DNA from: Kaistella sp. 97-N-M2
Lineage (GTDB): Bacteria > Bacteroidota > Bacteroidia > Flavobacteriales > Weeksellaceae
Reading direction: 5' to 3'
NCBI RefSeq assembly: GCF_021513235.1
Contig: NZ_CP090976.1
Span: 1,426,001 to 1,490,000 of the forward strand
DNA length: 64,000 bases
A model generated the notes under the pieces. That model worked only from the letters and a program-made list of their open reading frames with translations. It did no database searches and was not told the DNA's origin. Shown piece after piece: positions 26,534-35,585 of this stretch (its first letter is position 1; each line of letters starts with the position of its first letter). A program made the translations under genes and the position numbers.

Positions 26534-26662
26534 GCCCCAACTTTTCTCACCCAATCTTACCGAAACCGCATTTCCGCAAAATGGCCAAATCATTTATTTC
26601 CCGCATAATTGTTCGTAACTTTCAGAAACTAATTTCTCTTAAATTTACAAAAACAATAAAAT

Positions 26663-27544
26663 ATGAATCTGTATACCCAACCCATGCTAAAAGACGATGC
26701 TTTAAAAGGTAAAGTTGCCGTGGTAACCGGCGGCGGAAGCGGCCTCGGAAAAGCCATGACCAAATATTTTCTGCAACTCGGCGCCAAGGTTGTCATCACC
26801 TCGCGAAATATCGAAAAACTTCAGGCCACCGCCAAAGAACTGGAAGACGAAACCGGCGGGAGAGTTTTGTGCGTGGGGTGTGACGTCCGCAACTGGGACG
26901 AAGTGGAAGCCATGAAGGATGTGGCGGTAAAAGAATTCGGTCAAATCGATATATTATTGAACAACGCCGCGGGAAATTTCATTTCACCTACAGAAAGATT
27001 AACCCATTCGGCCTTTGATTCGATTTTGGATATCGTTTTGAAAGGCACAAAAAACTGTACCCTTTCCATCGGGAAATACTGGATCGATAATAAAGTACCC
27101 GGAACCGTTTTAAATATTGTCACCACGTATGCCTGGACGGGCTCTGCCTATGTTGTTCCGTCCGCCTGCGCGAAAGCCGGAGTTCTGGCAATGACCCGAA
27201 GTCTCGCCGTGGAATGGGCAAAATATGGAATCCGTTTCAACGCCATTGCGCCGGGACCTTTTCCTACAAAAGGCGCGTGGGAAAGACTGTTGCCGGGAGA
27301 TCTGGCAGAAAAATTCGATATGCGGAAAAAAGTTCCTTTACGACGGGTGGGCGAACATCAGGAGTTGGCCAATCTGGCGGCGTATCTGGTTTCCGATTAT
27401 TCAGCGTACATGAACGGAGAAGTGGTCACCATTGATGGCGGCGAATGGCTTCAGGGCGCGGGGGAATTTAATATGCTCGAGGAAATTCCCCAGGAAATGT
27501 GGGATATGCTCGAATCGATGATTAAAGCGAAAAAATCCAATTAA
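26663..27544 (+). CDS. 2,4-dienoyl-CoA reductase (NADPH), DECR1-like SDR
   Basis: A 293-residue short-chain dehydrogenase. The cofactor motif is TGGGSGLG (about residues 20-27), and NNAAGN follows. The catalytic region reads VVPSACAKAGV with AVEWAKYGIRFNAIAPGPFPTKGAWERL, which matches the mitochondrial/peroxisomal 2,4-dienoyl-CoA reductase family (VVPSASAKAGV, GPIKTKGAF) more than ordinary SDRs; as there, the YxxxK Tyr is not in the usual place. The role is auxiliary beta-oxidation of unsaturated fatty acids. It is a single gene with a hairpin at 27561-27596 and is not with other beta-oxidation genes here. Confidence 0.82.
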   Translation: MNLYTQPMLKDDALKGKVAVVTGGGSGLGKAMTKYFLQLGAKVVITSRNIEKLQATAKELEDETGGRVLCVGCDVRNWDEVEAMKDVAVKEFGQIDILLNNAAGNFISPTERLTHSAFDSILDIVLKGTKNCTLSIGKYWIDNKVPGTVLNIVTTYAWTGSAYVVPSACAKAGVLAMTRSLAVEWAKYGIRFNAIAPGPFPTKGAWERLLPGDLAEKFDMRKKVPLRRVGEHQELANLAAYLVSDYSAYMNGEVVTIDGGEWLQGAGEFNMLEEIPQEMWDMLESMIKAKKSN

Positions 27545-27560
27545 TTAAAGGTTTTAACAA

Positions 27561-27596
27561 AATGACCCCAATGTTTGTAACAATGTTGGGGTCATT
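27561..27596 (+). terminator. Terminator after the SDR gene
   Basis: Stem aatgaccccaa (27561-27571) / ttggggtcatt (27586-27596), with only a short T tract after it. Confidence 0.6.
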
Positions 27597-27622
27597 TCAT
27601 ACTTATACCAAAAATAATCCCA

Positions 27623-29848
27623 ATGAATTTCAACATCTCCAAACTGCTCTTTTCGGTAGCAGTCGCATTTTCTCTTAATTTATCGGCGCAAACGGAAGCC
27701 CCAAAATATAGCTATACCGACGCCTTTAAGCCTTTCTTTTACCAGAATAATGGAACGGAAACCCGTTCTGCAAGTGGACAGCCGGGTCACAATTATTGGC
27801 AAAACAGCGCCGATTATGTTTTGAATGCGACATTGAACGAAGCGACGAACGAAATATCCGGCTCCGCGGAAATCGCGTATACGAACAACAGTTACGATGA
27901 TCTAAGTTTTCTTTGGCTACAGCTGGACCAAAATTTATTTAAAAAAGATTCAAGAGGAAACGCTGTAATTCCGATGGCAGGAAGTAGAAATGGAGCTCAT
28001 GGCGAAGATTTCGATGGCGGTTACACCATTAAGTCGGTAGAAATTCTTTCCGCGAACGGAAAAAAGCTGAAAGTGATGCCAAAATATACCGTTTCCGATA
28101 CAAGAATGCAGATCGATCTGCCCCAGGATTTAAAGGCAAAGGGAGGCGTTATCAAATTCATTATTAATTACTCTTTTATCTCTCCAAATTACGGCTCGGA
28201 CAGAATGGGGGTTGAAGCTACTAAAAATGGCAAAATCTTTACAATCGCGCAGTGGTTTCCGAGAATGTGTGTTTATGATGACATTATGGGTTGGAACACT
28301 TTGCCTTATTTGGGCGCGGGCGAATTCTTTTTGGAATACGGGAATATTACCGCCAATTTAACCGTTCCGGCCAACCAATATGTGGTGGCGTCGGGCGAAT
28401 TGCTAAATCCGAAAGACGTTTATACCAACGATCAGATTAAAAAGTGGGATGCCGCAAAAAACAGCGACAAAACGGTAATGATCCGGTCTGCGGCAGAAGT
28501 TGCTTCAGGTGCGAAAACTTCCACGTCAATGAAGACCTGGAAATTTAAGATAGAAAATACGCGTGATTTTGCCTGGGCTTCGTCGTCTGCATTTATTTTA
28601 GATGCTGCCAGAATTAATTTACCCAGCGGTAAAAAATCTTTAGCCATTTCTGCCTATCCCGTCGAAAGTGATGGCGATGCAGCCTGGGGAAGATCCACGG
28701 AATATACAAAAGCTTCCATCGAAAATTATTCGAAAAGATGGTATGAATATACGTATCCAAATGCGGTGAATGTCGCCGGAAATGAAGGCGGTATGGAGTA
28801 TCCGGGAATTGTATTTTGTCATATGAATTCGAAAGGAGCTGATCTTTGGGGAGTTACCGATCATGAATTTGGTCATAACTGGTTCCCAATGATTGTGGGA
28901 TCGAACGAAAGAATGTTTGCCTGGATGGACGAAGGTTTCAATACTTTTATTAATGGTATTTCCGACCAGGATTTCAATAAAGGCGAATATTACAAACCGA
29001 GATCGCTCCAAAGTATGGCGATGGCTTTTAACAGTGATCAAATGGAGCCCGTGGTTACCGCGCCCGATAATTTAAAAGAAAGAAATCTGGGCTTTCTAGG
29101 CTATTACAAACCTGGTGCAGGCCTCCAAATGTTGCGTGAGAATGTTTTGGGTGAAGAAAAATTTGATAAAGCTTTCAGAGAGTACATCAAAAGATGGGCG
29201 TTTAAGCATCCGACTCCGGAAGATTTTTTCCGAACCATGGAAAATGTTTCGGGTGAAGAATTAAACTGGTACTGGAGAGGTTGGTTTATTAATAAATGGA
29301 AAATCGATCAGGCCGTAAAAAGCGTTAAATATACGAATGGTGACTTTACGAAAGGGGCCGTTATCAAAATCGAAAATATCGGTCAGCTTCCGATGCCGGT
29401 GAACATGGACATTAATTTTAAAGACGGAACCACACAAAATATAAAACTTCCCGTGGAAATCTGGAAAAGAAATTCAGAGTGGTCTTTTGAAGTTCCTACC
29501 ACGAAGGAAATCGTTTCTGTTCAGCTCGATCCAAAAGGCAGTTTGCCCGACGCAAATGCTGCGGACAATATTTTTAAAATAGATCCCAATGCCGTCGTAG
29601 AAAAAGTAAATCTTAAGGAATTTACAGGAAACTTTTCCAGCAAACAAATTCCTTTAAAGATTGTAACCACCGTGGAGAATGATCAGTTGATGTTGCAGGC
29701 AACCGGTCAGCAAAAAATTCCGTTGGAATATGAAGGCGAGGGTAAATTCGGCTTTTCCGCCGCAGGAATCGAATTCCAGTTCACGAAAGACCGAAAGGGA
29801 TTTACGCTGGATCAGGGCGGACAAAAATTTGAATTCAAGAAAGATTAG
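27623..29848 (+). CDS. M1-family metallopeptidase
   Basis: A 741-residue exported aminopeptidase-like gluzincin with a signal peptide ending LSAQ. The zinc motif HEFGH is in DHEFGHNWFPM, with the third ligand Glu in AWMDEGFNTF; a GMEYPG substrate segment precedes it. Homologous in domain order to the gene at 58800-61172 (both contain PGxxYWQNSADY and HPxPxDFFRTM). The C-terminal domain shows no T9SS sorting signal. Acts on peptides in the periplasm or outside. Followed by a strong terminator at 29865-29896. Confidence 0.9.
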   Translation: MNFNISKLLFSVAVAFSLNLSAQTEAPKYSYTDAFKPFFYQNNGTETRSASGQPGHNYWQNSADYVLNATLNEATNEISGSAEIAYTNNSYDDLSFLWLQLDQNLFKKDSRGNAVIPMAGSRNGAHGEDFDGGYTIKSVEILSANGKKLKVMPKYTVSDTRMQIDLPQDLKAKGGVIKFIINYSFISPNYGSDRMGVEATKNGKIFTIAQWFPRMCVYDDIMGWNTLPYLGAGEFFLEYGNITANLTVPANQYVVASGELLNPKDVYTNDQIKKWDAAKNSDKTVMIRSAAEVASGAKTSTSMKTWKFKIENTRDFAWASSSAFILDAARINLPSGKKSLAISAYPVESDGDAAWGRSTEYTKASIENYSKRWYEYTYPNAVNVAGNEGGMEYPGIVFCHMNSKGADLWGVTDHEFGHNWFPMIVGSNERMFAWMDEGFNTFINGISDQDFNKGEYYKPRSLQSMAMAFNSDQMEPVVTAPDNLKERNLGFLGYYKPGAGLQMLRENVLGEEKFDKAFREYIKRWAFKHPTPEDFFRTMENVSGEELNWYWRGWFINKWKIDQAVKSVKYTNGDFTKGAVIKIENIGQLPMPVNMDINFKDGTTQNIKLPVEIWKRNSEWSFEVPTTKEIVSVQLDPKGSLPDANAADNIFKIDPNAVVEKVNLKEFTGNFSSKQIPLKIVTTVENDQLMLQATGQQKIPLEYEGEGKFGFSAAGIEFQFTKDRKGFTLDQGGQKFEFKKD

Positions 29849-29864
29849 AATCATTTATTTGATT

Positions 29865-29898
29865 AAAGCCGTCTCAAAAATAATGAGACGGCTTTTTT
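29865..29898 (+). terminator. Terminator after the first M1 peptidase
   Basis: Stem aaagccgtctca (29865-29876) / tgagacggcttt (29884-29895) followed by a T run. Confidence 0.88.
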
Positions 29899-30141
29899 TA
29901 CGGCAGATTTTATATAATCTGAAGTCAGTAATGACCATACTTTTTTTTTAGTTTAGTAAAATATTTATGAATTTTTCATCGATCTCCGTCGCAAAGTCGA
30001 GCTTTTGCATCCGTCAATTTTCATCAAAGCCAGAGTAAATTAGACAGCAGAAAATAAAAATGGTTTTTGGTGCATTTTTTGTAATTTTAATTTCTACTAA
30101 AAAATAAAAGTTTGCAAACTTTCCTCATCGAAACTCATGCG

Positions 30142-31299
30142 ATGGCACTGAAAAAATTACTCTCATCCGCGAAAAAAATTGGCGCACTTTCGTTGGAGGA
30201 AGCTGCCAACACCGATGCGGTGGACTCATTTCCCGAAAAAACGCTATACCAAGTTAAATCTTCCAACTTACTCACGGCCTGCATTCCAAAAATATATGGT
30301 GGTCAGGAGTTAGGCTTAAAACCTGGAACAAATTCTGCGTTGCTTTCTATCCTCAAATATATTGGCAGCGGGAATCTTGTGATGGGCCGCGTCTTGGAAG
30401 GACACATGAACGCGCAGATTCTCATCAACCAGTTTGGCACCGACAATCAAATTGAATATTTTGCCCAGCAGGCTTTTGCCGGAAAGCTTTTCGGCGTGTG
30501 GAATACGCAGGCAAATGACGGAACGGTTTTGTCTCTGCAAAAGGACGGCAGCCACTTTCTGGATGGGACAAAAACTTTCGCAACGGGCACCGATTATGTT
30601 TCGTTTCCCATTGTTACGGCAAAGCTTGCTGACGATTCATGGCAGATGTTCGCGGTACCTATTGATAAAGTTAACGCAAAAAGTGACGCGAGTTGGTGGC
30701 AGCCACTGGGAATGCGCGCCAGCCGAAGTTTCAAAATGACCTTTGAAAACACCCCGATTCCCGCAGAAAATTTGGTAGGAGAGCCAGATCAGTATTACGA
30801 ACAACCTGGCTTTAGCGGTGGTGCCGTCCGTTTTGCCGCCGTTCAGTTAGGCGCAGCGGAAATGCTTTTAACGGAAACGCGGAATTATCTCCAAAATTTA
30901 AAAAGAACCGATGATCCTTATCAGAAAATGCGGTTAGGCCAAATGTCGATCGCTGTTGAGTCCGGAAATCAATGGCTTTTAGGTGCCGCAAAACAGATGG
31001 ATGATTTCATGAACGAGCCGCTACCGGAAAACAGCGAACGTTTTTTGGCCTATGCGAATATGATGCGGACGGCTATAGAACAGATTTGCGTAGATGTGAT
31101 GGCGCTCTGTCAAAAGTCTGTGGGCGCGAGAGGTTTAAACAAACCACATCATTTCGAAAGAATTATCCGGGATTTAAGTACTTACCTTCGCCAACCGGCA
31201 CCGGATGCCGCTCTTGCAGACGTTGGCCGGTATGTGCTGAAGAATACAATATCTACTTCCGAGCTTTGGGCAACACAAACTAACACGAAAATCCTTTAA
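30142..31299 (+). CDS. Acyl-CoA-dehydrogenase-fold flavoprotein (possible monooxygenase)
   Basis: 385 residues from the ATG at 30142; an in-frame TTG at 30112 is a possible earlier start. The acyl-CoA dehydrogenase fold shows as IPKIYGGQELGLKPG, then GVWNTQANDG, a middle-domain WWQPLGMRASRS, and FENTPIPAENLVGEP. The canonical catalytic base motif YEGT near the C-terminus is missing; instead there is RDLSTYLRQPAPDAALADVG. That arrangement resembles class D flavin monooxygenases and amino-sugar N-oxygenases of the same fold. First gene of a cassette: 3 nt from the PIG-L gene. Confidence 0.78.
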   Translation: MALKKLLSSAKKIGALSLEEAANTDAVDSFPEKTLYQVKSSNLLTACIPKIYGGQELGLKPGTNSALLSILKYIGSGNLVMGRVLEGHMNAQILINQFGTDNQIEYFAQQAFAGKLFGVWNTQANDGTVLSLQKDGSHFLDGTKTFATGTDYVSFPIVTAKLADDSWQMFAVPIDKVNAKSDASWWQPLGMRASRSFKMTFENTPIPAENLVGEPDQYYEQPGFSGGAVRFAAVQLGAAEMLLTETRNYLQNLKRTDDPYQKMRLGQMSIAVESGNQWLLGAAKQMDDFMNEPLPENSERFLAYANMMRTAIEQICVDVMALCQKSVGARGLNKPHHFERIIRDLSTYLRQPAPDAALADVGRYVLKNTISTSELWATQTNTKIL

Positions 31300-31302
31300 A
31301 GA

Positions 31303-32028
31303 ATGATGCAAAACGACATCGAAAAATTACCTCTGGCACCGGAACACTGCGTGGCTGGTTTTGGGAAGACCTTAATCGTTGCACCCCACGCTGATGATGA
31401 AAGTCTGGGCTGTGGCGGTGTAATCTCTTTGCTTAGAAAATACGGTCAAACAGTTTATATTTTATTGCTTAGTGACGGTACTTTGTCTCACCCCAACAGC
31501 AAGCAGTATCCTGCAGAAAAACTTAGGGACTTGCGGGAAAATGAGTTGCAGGAAGCGGCAAGTAAACTTAACGTTTCCGCGGAAAATATTATTTTTTGCC
31601 GTTACAAAGATCGAAATGTGCCCAATAAGCTAAGCGAAGGGTTTGACGCTGCCCTTAAAAATATTACAAAAATGTTGGAGGTCTTGCAACCGCAAAGTAT
31701 TTTTGTCCCCTGGCGCAGAGATCCACATCCCGACCATCGAGCTGCGTTCGACTTGATCCACGGCGCAAATGCCGGTCACGCTAAAATTTATGAGTATCCT
31801 GTTTGGCTTTACGAATTGGGCGAGGCAGAAGATGCCCCGGATAGCGAAGAAACAATGCCGTTTCGCCTGGATATTACCAGCGTTCTTTCCCAAAAACAGG
31901 AAGCGATAGCGGCGCACCAGTCACAAATCACCGATCTTATTACCGATGATCCTAATGGATTCACGCTTTCGCCCGAAATGCTTGCCCATTTTAATGTTCC
32001 TTACGAAATCTTTTTTATGTCAAAATAA
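31303..32028 (+). CDS. PIG-L (LmbE-like) deacetylase
   Basis: A 241-residue metal-dependent deacetylase. PHADDESLGCGG (about residues 27-38) and RDPHPDHRAAF give the His-Asp-Asp/His zinc site. Related to BshB1 in fold but clearly another branch. The family removes acetyl groups from GlcNAc-containing compounds. Its stop TAA overlaps the next ATG by one base, so it is tightly coupled to the methyltransferase. In context it probably exposes an amine for the following enzymes (inference). Confidence 0.85.
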   Translation: MMQNDIEKLPLAPEHCVAGFGKTLIVAPHADDESLGCGGVISLLRKYGQTVYILLLSDGTLSHPNSKQYPAEKLRDLRENELQEAASKLNVSAENIIFCRYKDRNVPNKLSEGFDAALKNITKMLEVLQPQSIFVPWRRDPHPDHRAAFDLIHGANAGHAKIYEYPVWLYELGEAEDAPDSEETMPFRLDITSVLSQKQEAIAAHQSQITDLITDDPNGFTLSPEMLAHFNVPYEIFFMSK

Positions 32029-32621
32029 TGGAAGAAAAACAAACTTTAGATTCAGACTATTTTAAAAAAGTTTACGATGCCAGGGAGGATCCTTGGGATT
32101 TTGAAACGAGCGAGTACGAAGCTGAAAAATATAAAGCTACGTTAAAGGCGATACCTAAGCACAAGTATGAAAATGCTTTAGAAATCGGATGTTCTATCGG
32201 GGTACTGACGAAGCTTTTGGCAGAAAGATGTAAGAAGCTAACAGCCACCGATGTGTCCCAAAAAGCCTTGGACCAAGCTATAAAAAGGTGTCGCGAACTG
32301 AATAATGTTTCTTTCCGAAAACTGAGTTTCCCGAAAGAAATTCCGGACGATCAATATGATCTGATCATCATTTCGGAAGTTGCCTATTATTTATCTCGTG
32401 CGGACTGGAATTTTGCGATGGAGCAGTTGTATGCTAGAATGGAAGACCGGGCTCATCTGGTTTTAGTTCACTGGCTTCCCCAAGTACACGATTATCCCCA
32501 GACTGGTGATGAGGTGCATGATTCCTTTGCAAAATTGATGAAGGATAGAATGACGAACGTTTTTAACAGCAGGGCGCAGAATTACCGAATTGACGTCTGG
32601 GAAAAAGATGGGGCAGAGTAG
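32028..32621 (+). CDS. NodS-like SAM-dependent methyltransferase
   Basis: A 197-residue class I methyltransferase. It opens with the NodS-family pattern YFKKVYDAREDPWDFETSEYE; the SAM motif I is ALEIGCSIGVLT (about residues 47-58). Later LIIISEVAYYLSRADW and HWLPQVHDYPQTGDEVH are typical of this family. Rhizobial NodS N-methylates a deacetylated amino sugar, so a partner of the PIG-L deacetylase is plausible. Its last 40 bases overlap the 3' end of the convergent GT2 gene. Confidence 0.86.
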   Translation: MEEKQTLDSDYFKKVYDAREDPWDFETSEYEAEKYKATLKAIPKHKYENALEIGCSIGVLTKLLAERCKKLTATDVSQKALDQAIKRCRELNNVSFRKLSFPKEIPDDQYDLIIISEVAYYLSRADWNFAMEQLYARMEDRAHLVLVHWLPQVHDYPQTGDEVHDSFAKLMKDRMTNVFNSRAQNYRIDVWEKDGAE

Positions 32622-33769
32622 ATGACTACTTCTTTTTGAAGATCGACCAGCGCTTGGTCTAGGCAAGTCCGCGGGAATTTTTTCATCACAATAATTTCCT
32701 CCAATTTCTTAAATTTCGAATACCACTCACCAAAAAAAGGACTTTTCAGAAAAGAATGGTAAAGCATACCGTCGGTCGGAATTTCATTTGTAATTTTCTT
32801 GAAAGTTTCGTAAACGTTGAAATCCTGGCATTTGCGTACATTCCAAAGTTCGATTAAATTCCGCTTTCGTACCAAGCTCGAAACAATTGAGGCCGCAGAT
32901 TCTACCATTAAACTTCTGCGTTCTGCGCCGAGATTTTTCCACAAGTTGAGTTGATAAGACAATCCCACTTCCGTTCGGCCGATCGTTCTGGCCGAGGTAT
33001 GCACTATAACTTTATTGCTATGTCGAACTTTAGCGTCAATATGCTCTAATCTTTCAAAAAACGCGCAATCTTCCAGATATGCCACGTCCGGAATTCCACC
33101 CGATTTTCCGTAGCAGTCTGTTGTCACTGCAAAACTTCCATTAAAATGTTGATGGTGTCTGGGGCTGGTATCGTGCGGAGTTTTTAAAATGAGAGACTCC
33201 AATTCGGCGATTAACAGATGATATGTTTCGTCTTTTGTATGAAGATGAAGCGTCCATTGATCCACGAATTGAATTTCCTTTTGGCAGAGCAAAATTCTCC
33301 CGCCTACCGCATCGGCTCCCGCTTCAATTTCTTTCTGAGTCTGCGCGATCCAATCCGGCGCAACAACCGTATCGCCGTCGGTGGTCATTATAATTCCGCC
33401 GCCGTTTCGCATAAGTCGATGGTATGCAGCTTCCATCAAAACTTTTCGAACATATCCAATATTAGCCTGACTTTTTTGCAGCGTTGTTACTTCCAAACGA
33501 ATGTGGAGATCAGGGTGTTTTTTCTGGAAATCTTTGATGTGCAGAACAGAGTTATCCGTGCAGTTGTTGGCTAATATGAGGATTTCAAAGTGTTCTAAAT
33601 CTAAAGGATTACCCAAAACGTCGGTTTGGCAGGAAAAAACGCTGAGCGAATTCAGAATGTAATCCTCCTCATTTTTCACCGGAATAACAATAATTACTTT
33701 TACCGCGGGGGAAAGAGGGAATTTCGAAAACAAAGAATCGTCGTCGGGTTCGGTGAAAGAAGTCTTCAA
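32582..33769 (-). CDS. Glycosyltransferase family 2
   Basis: A 395-residue GT2 protein: VIIVIPVKNEEDYI (nucleotide-sugar Rossmann start), then a DxD metal site in TTDGDTVVAPDW and the later catalytic segment DVAYLEDCAFFERLEH. No ATG is available upstream of the family's start. An in-frame TGA stop lies two codons before, so translation probably begins at TTG 33769. It points against the other three cassette genes and overlaps the methyltransferase by 40 bases. Donor and acceptor unknown. Confidence 0.82.
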   Translation of the reverse strand: MKTSFTEPDDDSLFSKFPLSPAVKVIIVIPVKNEEDYILNSLSVFSCQTDVLGNPLDLEHFEILILANNCTDNSVLHIKDFQKKHPDLHIRLEVTTLQKSQANIGYVRKVLMEAAYHRLMRNGGGIIMTTDGDTVVAPDWIAQTQKEIEAGADAVGGRILLCQKEIQFVDQWTLHLHTKDETYHLLIAELESLILKTPHDTSPRHHQHFNGSFAVTTDCYGKSGGIPDVAYLEDCAFFERLEHIDAKVRHSNKVIVHTSARTIGRTEVGLSYQLNLWKNLGAERRSLMVESAASIVSSLVRKRNLIELWNVRKCQDFNVYETFKKITNEIPTDGMLYHSFLKSPFFGEWYSKFKKLEEIIVMKKFPRTCLDQALVDLQKEVVIYSAPSFSQTSIR

Positions 33770-33953
33770 AATTCAGAATTTTGTTTTCTCTATCAAACAT
33801 CTTTCCATACTTGCAGACCTAAGATAGAATTTCGTAAAATGGCAATAATTTATCAAAATTCCTGAAATCCAAAAGATTTCGTTTAGTTTACAATGGTTAA
33901 ATAGGCATCACCAAATTTGAGGAAATTAAAAATTGGCCCCAAAATCCTCAGAA
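33770..33953. other. Upstream region of the GT2 gene
   Basis: An AT-rich stretch without a gene. I see no clear promoter for the GT2 gene and no repeat. The tRNA-Gln terminator begins at its right end. Confidence 0.4.
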
Positions 33954-33982
33954 CAAAAAAACGCTCTGATAATCAGAGCGTT
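33954..33982 (-). terminator. Terminator of tRNA-Gln
   Basis: Inverted repeat aacgctctga / tcagagcgtt with an A run to its left on the plus strand, so on the minus strand the hairpin ends in a T run. It lies just past the tRNA 3' end. Confidence 0.8.
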
Positions 33983-33995
33983 ATAAATAAAAGAG

Positions 33996-34066
33996 TAGAC
34001 CCACAGGGATTCGAACCCCAACTGACGGTACCAAAAACCGAAGTGCTACCGTTACACCATGGGTCT
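33996..34066 (-). tRNA. tRNA-Gln (anticodon TTG)
   Basis: On the minus strand the acceptor stem agaccca pairs with tgggtct, the D arm is gtg/cac, the anticodon loop is ttTTGgt in stem tcggt/accgt (one T-T mismatch at the base), and the T loop contains ttcgaat. The discriminator is A. About 71 nt long. The promoter is just upstream (34085-34112). Confidence 0.9.
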
Positions 34067-34084
34067 ATGTTTATTTTGGTGGTG

Positions 34085-34112
34085 CAAATCTAAAAAATTT
34101 TTTCCTATCAAA
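34085..34112 (-). promoter_or_regulatory. Promoter of tRNA-Gln
   Basis: On the minus strand TTTG (34112-34109) and TAGATTTG (34092-34085) are separated by 16 nt, close to the phylum consensus. Confidence 0.72.
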
Positions 34113-34187
34113 CAATTATTTTTTGAAAATTAATTGTAAAAATAGTTTATGATCACTCTGTTGTATCTGTTTTTCATATAATTTCCG

Positions 34188-34195
34188 TATTTTTG
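34188..34195 (+). promoter_or_regulatory. -7 element of recA
   Basis: TATTTTTG matches TAnnTTTG and is 19 nt before the recA ATG. A TTG at 34161-34163 is the nearest -33 candidate, 24 nt away. I see no SOS-box-like palindrome. Confidence 0.5.
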
Positions 34196-34214
34196 AGGAA
34201 ATAAATATTTACAA

Positions 34215-35222
34215 ATGAGCAGTATTGAAGATAAGAAAAAAGCATTGGCTTTGGTGCTTGATAAATTAGATAAAACGTACGGAAAAGGAACCGTGATGAC
34301 TTTGGGCGAAGATTCTGTGGACGACAGCATCGAAGTGATTCCATCCGGATCGTTGGGTATCGACCTGGCTTTAGGCGTAGGTGGTTATCCACGCGGCAGA
34401 GTCATCGAAATTTATGGCCCGGAGTCCTCCGGTAAAACCACTTTAACTTTACACGCGATCGCTGAAGCCCAAAAAACGGGCGGAATTGCCGCCTTTATTG
34501 ATGCCGAGCACGCTTTCGACCGCGGGTACGCGAAAAAATTAGGGATTAATCTGGATGACTTAATTATTTCCCAGCCCGACAATGGCGAGCAGGCTTTAGA
34601 AATCGCTGATAATTTGATCCGTTCCGGCGCGGTTGATATTGTGGTGATCGATTCTGTAGCGGCTTTGACGCCGAAAGCGGAAATTGAAGGCGAAATGGGA
34701 GATTCCAAAATGGGACTTCACGCAAGATTGATGTCCCAGGCTTTGAGAAAGTTAACAGGAACAATTTCCAAAACAAAATGTACCGTAATCTTCATCAATC
34801 AGCTAAGAGAGAAGATCGGCGTAATGTTCGGAAACCCTGAAACCACGACCGGTGGAAATGCGCTGAAGTTTTACGCTTCGGTGAGGATTGACATTAGAAA
34901 AGCGAGCGCGCCCATTAAAACAGGTGATGAAGCTGTAGGAAGCCGCGTGAAAGTGAAGATCGTGAAAAACAAAGTTGCGCCACCTTTCAAAATGGCAGAA
35001 TTCGATATTATGTACGGCGAAGGAATTTCTAAAACCGGCGAAATCCTGGACGCTGCGGTGGACATGGGTATCGTGAAAAAAAGTGGCTCGTGGTTCAGTT
35101 ATGCTGAAACAAAGCTCGGTCAGGGGCGTGATGCGGTAAGAGATATGCTGAAAGACAATCCGGAACTGGCGGAAGAGTTGGAAGGAAAGATCCGGGAAGA
35201 AATTAAAAATAAGAAAGCTTAG
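34215..35222 (+). CDS. recA: Recombinase RecA
   Basis: A 335-residue RecA. Walker A GPESSGKT is at residues 68-75, followed by the conserved [10 protein letters not shown] and the DNA-binding region [29 protein letters not shown]. Strand exchange and repair. The protein has the usual length with the acidic C-terminal tail being short. Single gene with a terminator at 35286-35312. Confidence 0.97.
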   Translation: MSSIEDKKKALALVLDKLDKTYGKGTVMTLGEDSVDDSIEVIPSGSLGIDLALGVGGYPRGRVIEIYGPESSGKTTLTLHAIAEAQKTGGIAAFIDAEHAFDRGYAKKLGINLDDLIISQPDNGEQALEIADNLIRSGAVDIVVIDSVAALTPKAEIEGEMGDSKMGLHARLMSQALRKLTGTISKTKCTVIFINQLREKIGVMFGNPETTTGGNALKFYASVRIDIRKASAPIKTGDEAVGSRVKVKIVKNKVAPPFKMAEFDIMYGEGISKTGEILDAAVDMGIVKKSGSWFSYAETKLGQGRDAVRDMLKDNPELAEELEGKIREEIKNKKA

Positions 35223-35285
35223 ATTTCAGAGACCTTAGATTTTGAACGTAAAGTTAAAAATTTGAGATTTTGAATATATAAATTG

Positions 35286-35313
35286 AGACAGCAATTTTTG
35301 CTGTCTTTTTTTT
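35286..35313 (+). terminator. Terminator of recA
   Basis: Stem agacagcaa (35286-35294) / ttgctgtct (35298-35306), loop ttt, and a long T run. Confidence 0.88.
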
Positions 35314-35585
35314 TGGGTAAATGGCGAGTAAAGTATTGGGTTTAGTGAGGCGGGCGCGTGCTCGGGAGGGCTTTAGCCCGCCTTTTAGATGAGTGTTTTT
35401 GGCTCTTGCAATCTATAAAACTTCTGTTTTTTTTAAACTTACTTCGAAATTTAACCCGGCTTTGCAATAGGGATAGCAACGGAAACCCCGGACCCGCCCC
35501 GGCGGGGAGGAGTTGCAGTGGATAGCCCGACCCGAGACGCGCGGGACTTTTGGGTGGGAAAGCGAGGGGATTGCCCTAAAAAAAT

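Larger units (their letters stand above)
26179..26662. other. Intergenic mosaic of repeats between M16 and SDR genes
   Basis: Without a gene. In order: a terminator hairpin at 26201-26232 (gaaaactgctcc / gggagcagttttc); a partial copy of the dispersed sequence tgtcattgcgaggaggag...gacgacgaagcagtc (26235-26270), which I recall as a frequent intergenic repeat in this phylum; a weak copy of the T-run/hairpin/A-run family (26320-26395); a 33-nt REP-like palindrome (26453-26485); and the 15-mer gctcgcttcgctcgc (26519-26533). Two open frames of 77 and 98 codons cross it but consist of repeat sequence. Confidence 0.6.

Noticed and set aside
30142..34066. Possible genomic island next to tRNA-Gln holding the four-gene cassette
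   Set aside because: No integrase and no duplicated tRNA 3' end were found; the tRNA has its own promoter and terminator.
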